Origin: 66-474 sp036759545
Lineage (GTDB): Bacteria; Pseudomonadota; Gammaproteobacteria; Xanthomonadales; Rhodanobacteraceae
Reading direction: 5' to 3'
Assembly: GCA_036759545.1 (NCBI GenBank)
Contig: DAIOUL010000055.1
Location: forward strand, 1 to 16,525
DNA: 16,525 bases
How positions within the stretch are numbered: position 1 is the first letter of the stretch; every line of letters starts with the position of its first letter. The notes beneath the pieces were generated by a model. That model had not been told where the DNA came from, searched no databases, and was given only the letters and a program-made list of their open reading frames with translations. Shown in pieces: positions 1-6,028 of this stretch. The translations under genes and the position numbers were made by a program.

Positions 1-2
1 AG

Positions 3-2492
3 GAAATTTCTCGCGACTACTTCGCCTCCGGCATCGACCCGAACAAGGCCGGCATCCGCGAGTTGCTGAAGGAAGGCCAGGAACTGGTCGTGCAGGTGGA
101 GAAGGAGGAACGCGGCAACAAGGGCGCCGCGCTCACCACCTTCATTTCGCTGGCCGGACGCTACATGGTGCTGATGCCGAACAATCCGCGCGCGGGCGGC
201 GTCTCGCGCCGGATCGAGGGCGAGGACCGGCAGGCACTGAAGGACGCGCTCGATCACCTGCAGGTGCCGGACGAAATGGGCCTGATCGTACGCACCGCAG
301 GCGTCGGCCGCGACGCCGAAGAACTGCAATGGGATCTCGATTACCTGCTGCAGTTGTGGAAGGCCATTTCGGAAGCAGCCGGCAGCAAGCCCGCCCCGTT
401 CCTGATCTATCAGGAATCGAAGCTGATCATCCGCGCCCTGCGCGACTACCTCCGCGGCGACATCGGCGAAATCCTGATCGACGAACCGGCGTTGTACGAG
501 GACGCGCGAGATTTCATGCAGCAGGTGATGCCCAACAACCTGCGCAAGCTGAAGCTCTACGAAGACACCACGCCGCTGTTCAATCGCTTCCAGATCGAAA
601 CACAGATCGAAAACGCCTACGAGCGCAGCGTGCGCCTGCCATCCGGCGGCTCGATCGTGATCGACCAGACCGAGGCGCTGACCGCGATCGACATCAACTC
701 CTCGCGCGCGACCAAGGGCGGCGACATCGAGGAAACCGCGTTCAATACCAACTGCGAGGCCGCGGTGGAAATCGCGCGGCAGTTGCGCATCCGCGACGCC
801 GGCGGCCTGATCGTGATCGATTTCATCGACATGGAATCGCCGCGCCACCAGCGCGAAGTCGAGGAGAAACTGAAAAACGCGCTGAAGCTGGACCGCGCGC
901 GCGTGCAGATCGGCCGCATCTCGCGCTTCGGCCTGCTGGAAATGTCGCGCCAGCGGTTGCGGCCGAGCTTGAGCGAATCGATCCAGATCGTCTGCCCGCG
1001 CTGCGACGGCCACGGCCGCATCCGCGGCGTCGAGTCGCTGTCGCTCTCGGCGCTGCGTCTGCTGGAAGAACACGCGATGAAGGAGAACACCGGCCAGGTG
1101 CTGGTGCAGGCACCGCCGACCGTCGCCAACTTCCTGTTGAACGAGAAGCGCGCGAGCGTGGTCGAGATCGAGATGCGCCACAAGGTGCACGTAGTGATCG
1201 TGTCGGACGAGAAACTCGAGACGCCGCACCTCGAGATCACGCGCATCCGCGAAAGCGAAATGGGCGAACATTCCAAGCCCAGTTACGAACGCCTCACGGC
1301 CGCCGCGGCCACTCCGTTGCCGAAGATGGGCCAGACGGAGGCGCACGAACAGCCGGCGGTCAGCGGCGTGAAACCCGCCACGCCGATGCCGGTGCGGCAG
1401 GAAACGGAAACGCCGATCGTGCCGGCCACGCCGATGCCGTTGAACGGCGGTGGTCTGCTGTCCCGGCTGTTCGGCTGGTTCCGCAGCGAACCGGCATCCA
1501 TGGCGCCGAGTCAGCGTGCGGGTGCGATTGAACGCGCACCGCAACGCAACGAGGCACGTGCGCAACCGCCGCGCAACGAGACGCGTGGACAGCAGCGCAA
1601 TCCGCAACGCGGCCGCGACACGTCGAAGCCGCAACGGCAGGCCTCGCAGCAACAAAACAAGCCGCGGCCGGAATCGCGCGCTCCTCAACGTACCGAACGC
1701 AAACCGGAAGCGGAACAGAAACCCGCACCGAAATCCGCTCCGCAACCTGTTGCGGAAACGCAACGTGTTCCTGCGGCTCCGGCTGCAGCCGCTCCGGCCG
1801 CGCAGCAGGTCAAATCCGAACCGAAGAGCAAACCGGAAGCGAGCACCACCGCGCCTGCCCAAGATCAGGCCGCACAGCCGGCGGGCGCAGAAGGAACACC
1901 CGCACGCCGACGCAGGGGCCGCCGCGGCGGACGCCGGCGCAAGCGCGCCGAAGCGCAGCAGCAGGTCAACCCGCAGAATGCGAACGCGCCGATGCGCGAT
2001 ATCGACGACGAGGAAGCGGAGCGTCCAGTCGCGCCACGCGAGGCGAGCCCTGCCGATAAGGAACGTGAAGCCGCAGCCGCGGCGAAACCGGCCGACGCTG
2101 CGCCCCTGACACGACCCCCTGCTCCTCCACCCCCACCGGTTGCGACACCACCGATGCCCGCGGCGCCGCAACCGGTTGGACCGAAGCCACAAGTGGCGAC
2201 ATCTCCCGCTCCGCCGAGCGATACGTCGCGGCCATCCGCTGGCACTCCATCCATCACGCCCGCGCACCCGGCGCCGGTGTCTCCGCCTGCACAGCCGGCC
2301 GTGTCACCGCAGGAGGCGCAACGCACTTCGGTGGTGACGCCGTTCCCGTCCCGGCCGATGCCGCCGCCCACGCCTTCGTTCGATCCGCACCAGGGCGACT
2401 TGTTGCCGAAGCCGGCGCCGAAACCGCCGGCTGAAAATGCGGAACCCCAGCCGGGCAGCGGTGGCACCGCCCCGGAACCGCGCGGTGAGTGA
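3..2492 (+). CDS. rne: Ribonuclease E, 5'-truncated by the window edge
   Basis: Endoribonuclease that starts mRNA decay, processes rRNA and tRNA precursors and scaffolds the degradosome at the inner membrane. The reading frame is open from the first bases, so the N-terminal S1 part lies upstream; 829 residues are visible. Seen: the 5'-sensor/S1 tail (EERGNKGAALTTFISLAG, then MPNNPRAGG); the DNase I-like catalytic core with the two metal-binding Asp in TAIDINS (fragment residue ~230) and VIDFIDM (~273); the Zn-link CPRC (~331-334); and the small domain. The C-terminal half is low complexity. It has a hydrophobic/basic LLSRLFGWFR segment (~485-494) resembling the membrane-targeting helix of E. 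coli RNase E, an Arg/Gln-rich stretch, a cluster RRRRGRRGGRRRKR (~634-650), and a Pro/Ala tail to the end. The catalytic residues separate it from random ORFs; RNase G lacks such a tail. It ends 2 nt before the stop of the convergent regulator gene. Confidence 0.96.
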   Translation, partial: EISRDYFASGIDPNKAGIRELLKEGQELVVQVEKEERGNKGAALTTFISLAGRYMVLMPNNPRAGGVSRRIEGEDRQALKDALDHLQVPDEMGLIVRTAGVGRDAEELQWDLDYLLQLWKAISEAAGSKPAPFLIYQESKLIIRALRDYLRGDIGEILIDEPALYEDARDFMQQVMPNNLRKLKLYEDTTPLFNRFQIETQIENAYERSVRLPSGGSIVIDQTEALTAIDINSSRATKGGDIEETAFNTNCEAAVEIARQLRIRDAGGLIVIDFIDMESPRHQREVEEKLKNALKLDRARVQIGRISRFGLLEMSRQRLRPSLSESIQIVCPRCDGHGRIRGVESLSLSALRLLEEHAMKENTGQVLVQAPPTVANFLLNEKRASVVEIEMRHKVHVVIVSDEKLETPHLEITRIRESEMGEHSKPSYERLTAAAATPLPKMGQTEAHEQPAVSGVKPATPMPVRQETETPIVPATPMPLNGGGLLSRLFGWFRSEPASMAPSQRAGAIERAPQRNEARAQPPRNETRGQQRNPQRGRDTSKPQRQASQQQNKPRPESRAPQRTERKPEAEQKPAPKSAPQPVAETQRVPAAPAAAAPAAQQVKSEPKSKPEASTTAPAQDQAAQPAGAEGTPARRRRGRRGGRRRKRAEAQQQVNPQNANAPMRDIDDEEAERPVAPREASPADKEREAAAAAKPADAAPLTRPPAPPPPPVATPPMPAAPQPVGPKPQVATSPAPPSDTSRPSAGTPSITPAHPAPVSPPAQPAVSPQEAQRTSVVTPFPSRPMPPPTPSFDPHQGDLLPKPAPKPPAENAEPQPGSGGTAPEPRGE

Positions 2493-2494
2493 AC

Positions 2495-3157
2495 CTAGGC
2501 GCCGCCGGTAAGCACCGGCGGCGCTTGCTGATCGAGCAGGCCGTGCGCACTCAACAGGTGCGCCAGCGCGATCGTGTGCTCGACATCCAGCTTTTCGAAC
2601 AGCCGCTGCTTGTAGGTCGAAACGGTTTTCGGACTGAGGTGCAGGCGCTCTGCGATCTCGGTGACCGCGGAACCGCGCGCCAGCATCAGCGCCACTTCCA
2701 GTTCACGCGATGACAGCGATTCCAGCGGCGAAGCTTCGCCGTCCACCGCGGCCAGCGCCATCTGCCGCGCGATCGCGGCATCCAGATAGCGCTTCCCCTG
2801 CGCCACGCTGCGCACTGCGGTGAGCAGCTCGTCGGCCGGACACGCCTTGGTGAGATAACCGAGCGCACCCGATTGCAGCAGGCGGCGCGGAAAGCGCGCA
2901 TCGTCGACCACGGTGAGAATCACGATGTGAGTCGGCAGTTCCGCGCGGCGCACGCGCTCGGTCAGTTCGATGCCGCTCATGCCCGGCATGTGCACATCCA
3001 CCAGCGCCACGTCCGGCTTGTGCGTGCGGATCAGGCGCAAGCCTTCTTCGGCGCTGCCGGCTTCGCCCAGCACTTCGATATCGGATTGGCCGGAAAGAAT
3101 CAGACGAAAACCCGAGCGGACGAGTTCGTGATCGTCCACCAGCACGACGCGGATCAT
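2495..3157 (-). CDS. gacA: GacA/UvrY-like LuxR-family response regulator
   Basis: Cytoplasmic two-component response regulator of 220 residues, the normal length of the NarL/FixJ class. The receiver domain (~1-120) has the acidic pair D8-D9, the phospho-acceptor D54 in ALVDVHMPG, T82 and K104. The LuxR helix-turn-helix domain (~148-205) contains LSSRELEV and LSPKTVSTYKQRL. LVDDHELVR, RYLDAAIARQMAL and LSPKTV closely recall E. coli UvrY and Pseudomonas GacA as I remember them. In those systems the BarA/GacS kinase partner drives CsrB-like sRNA transcription; that role here is inferred. I chose the ATG at 3157 because it gives the canonical MIRVVLVDDHE start and is preceded by AGGGGGG. A longer frame to 3244 would run through the promoter region. 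It is divergent from tRNA-Gly and convergent with rne. uvrC, the usual downstream neighbour of uvrY/gacA, is absent. Confidence 0.85.
   Translation of the reverse strand: MIRVVLVDDHELVRSGFRLILSGQSDIEVLGEAGSAEEGLRLIRTHKPDVALVDVHMPGMSGIELTERVRRAELPTHIVILTVVDDARFPRRLLQSGALGYLTKACPADELLTAVRSVAQGKRYLDAAIARQMALAAVDGEASPLESLSSRELEVALMLARGSAVTEIAERLHLSPKTVSTYKQRLFEKLDVEHTIALAHLLSAHGLLDQQAPPVLTGGA
2499..2524. terminator. Perfect inverted repeat at the convergent rne/regulator junction
   Basis: GCGCCGCCGGT (2499-2509) and ACCGGCGGCGC (2514-2524) are exact reverse complements separated by AAGC. They form an 11-bp GC-rich hairpin on either strand. It begins 7 nt after the rne stop and lies inside the last codons of the opposing regulator gene. 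There is no T-tract on either side, so it is not a classic intrinsic terminator. A shared bidirectional terminator or an mRNA 3'-end stabilising stem is the likeliest role. Confidence 0.55.
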
Positions 3158-3185
3158 GACGCGCCCCCCTTTTTCCCCGTGGATG

Positions 3186-3214
3186 AACTTACGTCGGTCC
3201 GGCGGGCGATGCAA
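3186..3214 (-). promoter_or_regulatory. Candidate sigma70 promoter of the response regulator
   Basis: Read on the minus strand: TTGCAT (3214-3209), a 17-nt spacer, then TAAGTT (3191-3186). Each hexamer matches the sigma70 consensus at four of six positions. Predicted transcription start is near 3179, giving a leader of about 20 nt that carries the AGGGGGG ribosome-binding site. Found by eye only. Confidence 0.35.
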
Positions 3215-3233
3215 GCCGGATGCCGTTGCGGGG

Positions 3234-3261
3234 TTGACTGGCACCGCCGCGGCGCTATCAT
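3234..3261 (+). promoter_or_regulatory. Promoter of tRNA-Gly
   Basis: TTGACT (3234-3239), a 16-nt spacer, then TATCAT (3256-3261), five of six matches to each sigma70 hexamer. The predicted start lies only about 5 nt before the mature tRNA 5' end at 3273. The stretch after the -10 is GC-rich (CCGGCTCGCGCG), the type of discriminator often found at stringently controlled stable-RNA promoters. Confidence 0.65.
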
Positions 3262-3272
3262 TTCCGGCTCGC

Positions 3273-3348
<76 letters not shown>

Positions 3349-3387
3349 TTATTTTTTGCGATCGTCCTTGATCGCGAGGGTCAAAAA

Positions 3388-3409
3388 GCGGCCATCCATG
3401 GCCGCACTT
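3388..3409 (+). terminator. Likely intrinsic terminator after tRNA-Gly
   Basis: GCGGCCAT (3388-3395) and ATGGCCGC (3398-3405) form an 8-bp GC-rich stem, with AAAAA before it and ACTTT after it. It lies 39 nt downstream of the tRNA-Gly CCA end. A smaller hairpin, GCGATC/GATCGC (3358-3375), precedes it. The short T-run makes this a moderate call, and it suggests tRNA-Gly and tRNA-Cys may be separate transcripts. Confidence 0.5.
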
Positions 3410-3425
3410 TCGACAAGAGCTGGCA

Positions 3426-3446
3426 AGTCCGGCACACCCCCGGACT
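3426..3446. repeat. Inverted repeat upstream of tRNA-Cys
   Basis: AGTCCGG (3426-3432) and CCGGACT (3440-3446) are exact reverse complements around a 7-nt loop. There is no T-tract. It lies 45 nt upstream of tRNA-Cys, in the region where that gene's promoter would be; a possible -10, TACTCT, is at 3469-3474. Role unknown: a weak terminator or an operator are both possible. Confidence 0.35.
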
Positions 3447-3491
3447 CCGCTTTGCTCCGAACAGGCGCTACTCTTGCCCTGTCACGTCACC

Positions 3492-3565
3492 GGCCAGGTG
3501 GCAGAGTGGTCATGCAGCGGACTGCAAATCCGCGTACGCCGGTTCAATTCCGACCCTGGCCTCCA
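3492..3565 (+). tRNA. tRNA-Cys (anticodon GCA), integration target
   Basis: A 74-nt cloverleaf. Acceptor stem GGCCAGG/CCTGGCC, D-arm with GCAGAGTGGTCATGC, anticodon stem GCGGA/TCCGC with anticodon GCA at 3524-3526, T-arm GTTCAATTC, discriminator T3562 and an encoded CCA at 3563-3565. The Gly-Cys order matches the glyW-cysT pair of E. coli. An integrase gene of a family that commonly uses tRNA 3' ends follows it directly, and the tRNA remains intact, as expected after such an integration. Confidence 0.96.
3541..3565 (+). other. Probable attachment site core (attL) in the tRNA-Cys 3' end
   Basis: P4-type integrases usually recombine within the T-arm and 3' end of a tRNA gene and leave the tRNA intact on the integrase side. 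The integrase gene begins 159 nt downstream and points away from tRNA-Cys, so the tRNA 3' end is the expected core. No second copy of this sequence was found in the window, so the core is inferred from position only. Confidence 0.45.
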
Positions 3566-3599
3566 AGTAAGCTTCCGAGAAAATCCTATGAAGTCTCTG

Positions 3600-3625
3600 A
3601 AACCCGCATAGCAGCGGGTTTTTTT
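3600..3625 (+). terminator. Intrinsic terminator after tRNA-Cys
   Basis: AAACCCGC (3600-3607), loop ATAGCA, then GCGGGTTT (3614-3621) running into an unbroken T-tract to 3625. This is a textbook Rho-independent terminator 35 nt after the tRNA-Cys CCA. If the element boundary is at the tRNA end, this hairpin is element DNA that now terminates the host tRNA transcript. It would also insulate int from the tRNA promoter. Confidence 0.85.
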
Positions 3626-3670
3626 ATGCCTTTTGTATCCCAACGCATCCCGTCCGGTCTCCTTGAATCC

Positions 3671-3737
3671 GGGGGAATCTGGGGGCACAATTGGGGGAAC
3701 ATGCGATAGTACGTGGGGGCACAAATGGGGGAATCTG
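3671..3737 (+). repeat. Direct repeats of G5-tract units over the integrase start
   Basis: Five GGGGG tracts occur in 67 bp. The unit GGGGGCACAATTGGGGGAA (3681-3699) recurs as GGGGGCACAAATGGGGGAA (3715-3733), 18 of 19 identical and 34 bp apart. GGGGGAATCTG occurs at 3671-3681 and again at 3727-3737. The second set overlaps the integrase ribosome-binding site and start codon. The arrangement suits arm-type binding sites for the integrase N-terminal domain or for a directionality factor, which would also let the protein repress its own gene. That role is inferred. Confidence 0.6.
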
Positions 3738-4993
3738 CCGCAACATCCAAACGGCTGACCGCCCTCGCCGCGCGCAAGGCTGAGCCACGCGAGAAGCCAT
3801 ACAAGCTTGCCGCGGGTGGAGGTTTGTATCTGGAAGTCATGCCGACGGGCGCGAAATACTGGCGTTGGAAGTACCGCTACGGCAGCAAAGAGAAACGTAT
3901 CGCCTTGGGTGTGTTTCCTGAAATTTCGCTGGCCCTAGCAGGTGAGCTTCGTGATGAAGCGCGCGCGCAGCTACGCAATGGCGTTGATCCTGCTGCACAA
4001 CGAAAGCTCGACAAGCTCGCAAATCACCTGAGCGCCGAAAACACGTTTGCAGCGATTGCGCGAGAGTGGCTGGATACGAAAGCCGGCGAATGGGTACCGG
4101 AACACACGGCCAAAATCCGCGCTTGGTTGGAGAATCACGTTTTCCCTGGGATCGGCGACAAACCCGTCGCCGAGCTGGAAGCACCTGAAGTGCTATCCAT
4201 GCTGCGTCGGCTGGTGAAGCGAGGAACGCTGAATACGGCCAGTCGAGTGCGAGAGACCGTGAGCGCGATTTTCCGCTACGCCGTGGCAACGGGCCGCGCC
4301 AAGCGAGATCCTGCCGCCGATCTTCGTGATGCGCTGCCAAGGGCTGACGCTCGCAATTTCGCCGCCGTCACCGAGCCCGATGATGTTGCTGAATTGCTTC
4401 GCGTGATCGATGGATACCAAGGACACCCGGTCACGCTGGCGGCTTTGCGACTCGCTCCCCTCCTCTTCCAGCGTCCGGGCGAGCTCCGCGCAATGGCGTG
4501 GAGCGAAGTTGATCTTGAAGCTGCCGAATGGCGAATTCCGGCCAGCCGCCGCAAGGTGCGGAAGGCCGCAAAAGAGAATCCGCGCACGCCGCCTCACATC
4601 GTGCCGCTGTCGACGCAAGCCGTGAAGATCCTCCGCGACCTCCAAAAGTTGACAGGAAACAATCATCTCGTATTTCCAGGAGTGCGCACCCGCCATCGGC
4701 CGATGAGCGAAAACACCGTGAACGCTGCATTGCGGCGGCTCGGCTATACGACCGAACAAATGACGGGACATGGGTTTCGGCACATGGCATCCACGCGCCT
4801 GAATGAGCTTGGCTGGAATCCCGATGCCATCGAGCGCCAGCTATCCCATCGCGATCGCGATTCGATACGGGGAACCTACAACCTGGCGCAGTACATGGAC
4901 GAGCGCCGCCGGATGATGCAGGCGTGGGCGGATTATCTGGATACGCTGAAAACCGGCTCGAACATCGTTCCCATTCGCAAACGCGCTAGTTGA
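3725..4993 (+). CDS. int: Tyrosine recombinase / integrase, P4 type with DUF4102 arm domain
   Basis: Catalyses site-specific integration and excision by tyrosine recombination, probably at tRNA-Cys. The product has 422 residues, the usual P4-integrase length. Counting from the ATG: an N-terminal DUF4102-type arm-binding domain (~1-90, with KPYKLAAGGGLYLEV and WRWKYRYGSKEKRIALG), a SAM-like core-binding domain (~105-190), and the catalytic domain (~210-405). Catalytic residues visible: Arg in FQRPGELRAM (~250), HGFRH (~349-353), LSH (~373-375), and the nucleophile Tyr in GTYN (~385), followed by the family-typical YMDERRRMMQAWADYL. I chose the ATG at 3725, six nt after a GGGGG ribosome-binding tract; a GTG at 3713 has no such site. 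All catalytic residues are present and the frame is intact, so the enzyme is likely active. No excisionase gene is seen beside it. Confidence 0.93.
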   Translation: MGESAATSKRLTALAARKAEPREKPYKLAAGGGLYLEVMPTGAKYWRWKYRYGSKEKRIALGVFPEISLALAGELRDEARAQLRNGVDPAAQRKLDKLANHLSAENTFAAIAREWLDTKAGEWVPEHTAKIRAWLENHVFPGIGDKPVAELEAPEVLSMLRRLVKRGTLNTASRVRETVSAIFRYAVATGRAKRDPAADLRDALPRADARNFAAVTEPDDVAELLRVIDGYQGHPVTLAALRLAPLLFQRPGELRAMAWSEVDLEAAEWRIPASRRKVRKAAKENPRTPPHIVPLSTQAVKILRDLQKLTGNNHLVFPGVRTRHRPMSENTVNAALRRLGYTTEQMTGHGFRHMASTRLNELGWNPDAIERQLSHRDRDSIRGTYNLAQYMDERRRMMQAWADYLDTLKTGSNIVPIRKRAS

Positions 4994-5247
4994 GATCTGC
5001 GAGACGACTCCGCTGATGCGAACGCGGATCGCCTTGGGATTTCTTGGGATCACAAAATTCCGCTGAGCGAAACAATGCTTGTATTCCGCTTGCCGATGTA
5101 GATAGTAAGCATCGCCCGTTCAAAGGCCGCTCGCGTAATTCAGCGTGAGTGCGAAGGAACACGCGATGCCTCCACCCTGCTGCGACGCGCTGCATTCTGG
5201 AGAGAATTCACTCTCTCGCACACAGTCAATTCCCCGAACCTCGTTCC
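4994..5247. other. Non-coding stretch after int, no recognisable gene
   Basis: About 250 bp with no convincing coding frame on either strand. Short structures only: a direct TTGGGAT pair near 5033-5049, a weak CGATG/CATCG stem near 5094-5114, and GAGAG/CTCTC around AATTCA near 5200-5216. Composition is less GC-rich than the flanking genes. It may be decayed element DNA or untranslated int mRNA leading to the hairpin at 5248. Confidence 0.5.
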
Positions 5248-5274
5248 AAAAAGTCCAGCACGCTGGACTTTTTT
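5248..5274. terminator. Hairpin 1: bidirectional intrinsic terminator-like palindrome
   Basis: AAAAAGTCCAG (5248-5258), loop CACG, then CTGGACTTTTT (5263-5273) plus one more T. The arms are perfect reverse complements. Each strand ends in a T-tract, so it could terminate transcription in both directions, closing off int from the left and blocking antisense reading from the right. It shares the core CAGCACGCTG with hairpin 3. Confidence 0.7.
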
Positions 5275-5292
5275 CGTTGCGAAATCTCTGGC

Positions 5293-5319
5293 GCGGATGG
5301 AGACATTCATCTCATCCGC
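5293..5319. repeat. Hairpin 2 of the oriT-proximal array
   Basis: GCGGATG (5293-5299) pairs with CATCCGC (5313-5319). With one bulged G, the stem extends inward through AGA/TCT to a loop near CATTCA. It has no T-tract, so it is not an obvious terminator. It lies 18 bp after hairpin 1. Confidence 0.55.
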
Positions 5320-5350
5320 TAGTTGCACCCTCCTCGATACCACTCATCGC

Positions 5351-5372
5351 AATCTTCAGCACGCTGAAGATT
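5351..5372. repeat. Hairpin 3 of the oriT-proximal array
   Basis: AATCTTCAGC (5351-5360), AC, then GCTGAAGATT (5363-5372): a perfect 10-bp-arm palindrome. The central CAGCACGCTG is identical to that of hairpin 1, while the flanking pairs differ but still pair. This is compensatory-looking variation around a conserved core. No T-tract follows. Confidence 0.65.
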
Positions 5373-5384
5373 CGGCGTTCCACT

Positions 5385-5406
5385 ATGTCAGCCGCTGACA
5401 TTTTTT
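5385..5406 (+). terminator. Hairpin 4 with T-tract: plus-strand intrinsic terminator
   Basis: ATGTCAGC (5385-5392), a single C, then GCTGACAT (5394-5401) continuing into TTTTT to 5406. The single-base centre means the innermost pairs would open in RNA, leaving a 6-bp stem. The T-tract on the plus-strand side suggests termination of rightward transcripts just before the oriT inverted repeat. Confidence 0.6.
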
Positions 5407-5410
5407 CGAG

Positions 5411-5477
5411 GAGGAATGAGCTAGTGCAGGATAGGGATGCCGGTAGCGTTTGGGCCGCTTTGGCCTCCTCATTCCTC
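5411..5477. repeat. Long-range inverted repeat spanning the nic site
   Basis: GAGGAATGAG (5411-5420) and CTCATTCCTC (5468-5477) are exact 10-nt reverse complements separated by 47 nt. The predicted nic position lies 6 nt from the left arm. An inverted repeat close to nic is the usual binding site of the oriT accessory protein, and MobC is encoded immediately downstream. The right arm ends 14 nt before the chosen mobC start. Confidence 0.6.
5424..5435 (-). other. oriT: oriT nic site of RP4/IncP type
   Basis: On the minus strand the sequence reads CCTATCCTGCAC. The IncP RP4 nic region is, from memory, CCTATCCTG^C, so ten bases match exactly. The predicted cut is after G5427, leaving C5426 as the relaxase-linked 5' end. 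Transfer would then lead leftward through the hairpins and int and end with mobC and the relaxase. The site lies in the only non-coding gap of the element, beside an inverted repeat and 57 nt upstream of mobC, which supports the call. Confidence 0.75.
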
Positions 5478-5491
5478 TGGGTGAATCAGCC

Positions 5492-6028
5492 GTGCCGACG
5501 CTGAAAGCCCATTGCAGCGATGCGACCAAGGCCAAGTTTCGTGCACTGGCAAAATCCAACGGCCTGACCGAATCCACGCTGCTGCGGCGCATGGCGGTGA
5601 CGATCATCGCGAAGCAGGAAGATCCGGGTGCCGTACCGCCGGCATCCGAAATGCGTGGCGGGCAAGGCGGCAAAGGCAGCCGGGTGATGTTGCGATTGCG
5701 CCCTGCTGAGATTCAGGCGATCCGCGCCTTGGCCGAACCGGAAGGCTATTCCGCCCAAGCCTGGATCGTGCGCCAGTTGCGCTGTCGATTAGAGGGCGCG
5801 GTGCCGTTCGCGAAGGAAGAGCTGGCGGCACAGCACGATGCCATTCGTGAGTTGTCAGCGGCCGGGCGCAACCTCAACACGATTACTCACCGTTTGCTGC
5901 GCAGCGGCCAGTTCGAAGCCAGCGTGCTGGATCTTCAGAGCCTCGCCAAATTAGTCGAGCGGCTGCGCCGCGAGATGACCGCGACCACGACCCGCGCTTC
6001 GCATCGAGCGCACCGCGCCAATGGCTAA
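5492..6028 (+). CDS. mobC: MobC-like mobilization accessory protein with two ribbon-helix-helix segments
   Basis: Small oriT-binding relaxosome protein expected to load the relaxase and help open the nic region. The product has 178 residues. An N-terminal strand-helix-helix (~3-38, PTLKAHCSDATKAKFRALAK then LTESTLLRRM) is followed by a Gly-rich linker (~54-63). A second similar segment (~64-100) has RVMLRLRPAEIQAIRALAEP then YSAQAWIVRQL. The C-terminal ELSAAGRNLNTITHRLL (~120-136) matches the G-x-NLNxI signature of the MobC family. I chose the GTG at 5492, giving a PTLK start after GGGTGA; a TTG at 5450 would put coding sequence across the oriT inverted repeat. It overlaps the relaxase start by 8 nt, so the two are probably translationally coupled. 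The family call rests on motifs and neighbours. Confidence 0.8.
   Translation: MPTLKAHCSDATKAKFRALAKSNGLTESTLLRRMAVTIIAKQEDPGAVPPASEMRGGQGGKGSRVMLRLRPAEIQAIRALAEPEGYSAQAWIVRQLRCRLEGAVPFAKEELAAQHDAIRELSAAGRNLNTITHRLLRSGQFEASVLDLQSLAKLVERLRREMTATTTRASHRAHRANG

Noticed and set aside
1360..2467. Long open frames antisense to rne and in its other frames.
   Set aside because: These are shadows of high-GC coding sequence; they lack recognisable domains, and the rne frame has full family motifs.
5248..5372. The palindromes as REP/BIME or integron attC elements.
   Set aside because: There is no GTAG head typical of Xanthomonadaceae REPs, no attC core sites, and no copies elsewhere in the window.
5456..5470. 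TGGCCTCC, matching part of the tRNA-Cys 3' end, considered as an attachment site.
   Set aside because: Only 8 bases match, it sits between oriT and mobC in the middle of the element, and no T-arm sequence accompanies it.
5450..5491. A TTG start at 5450 would lengthen the MobC-like protein by 14 residues.
   Set aside because: It would place coding sequence over the right arm of the oriT inverted repeat, and no ribosome-binding site precedes it. The GTG at 5492 has GGGTGA upstream and a family-like PTLK start.
5145..5504. A plus-strand open frame across the hairpin region.
   Set aside because: It reads through four palindromes and the nic region, has no recognisable domain and unremarkable composition.
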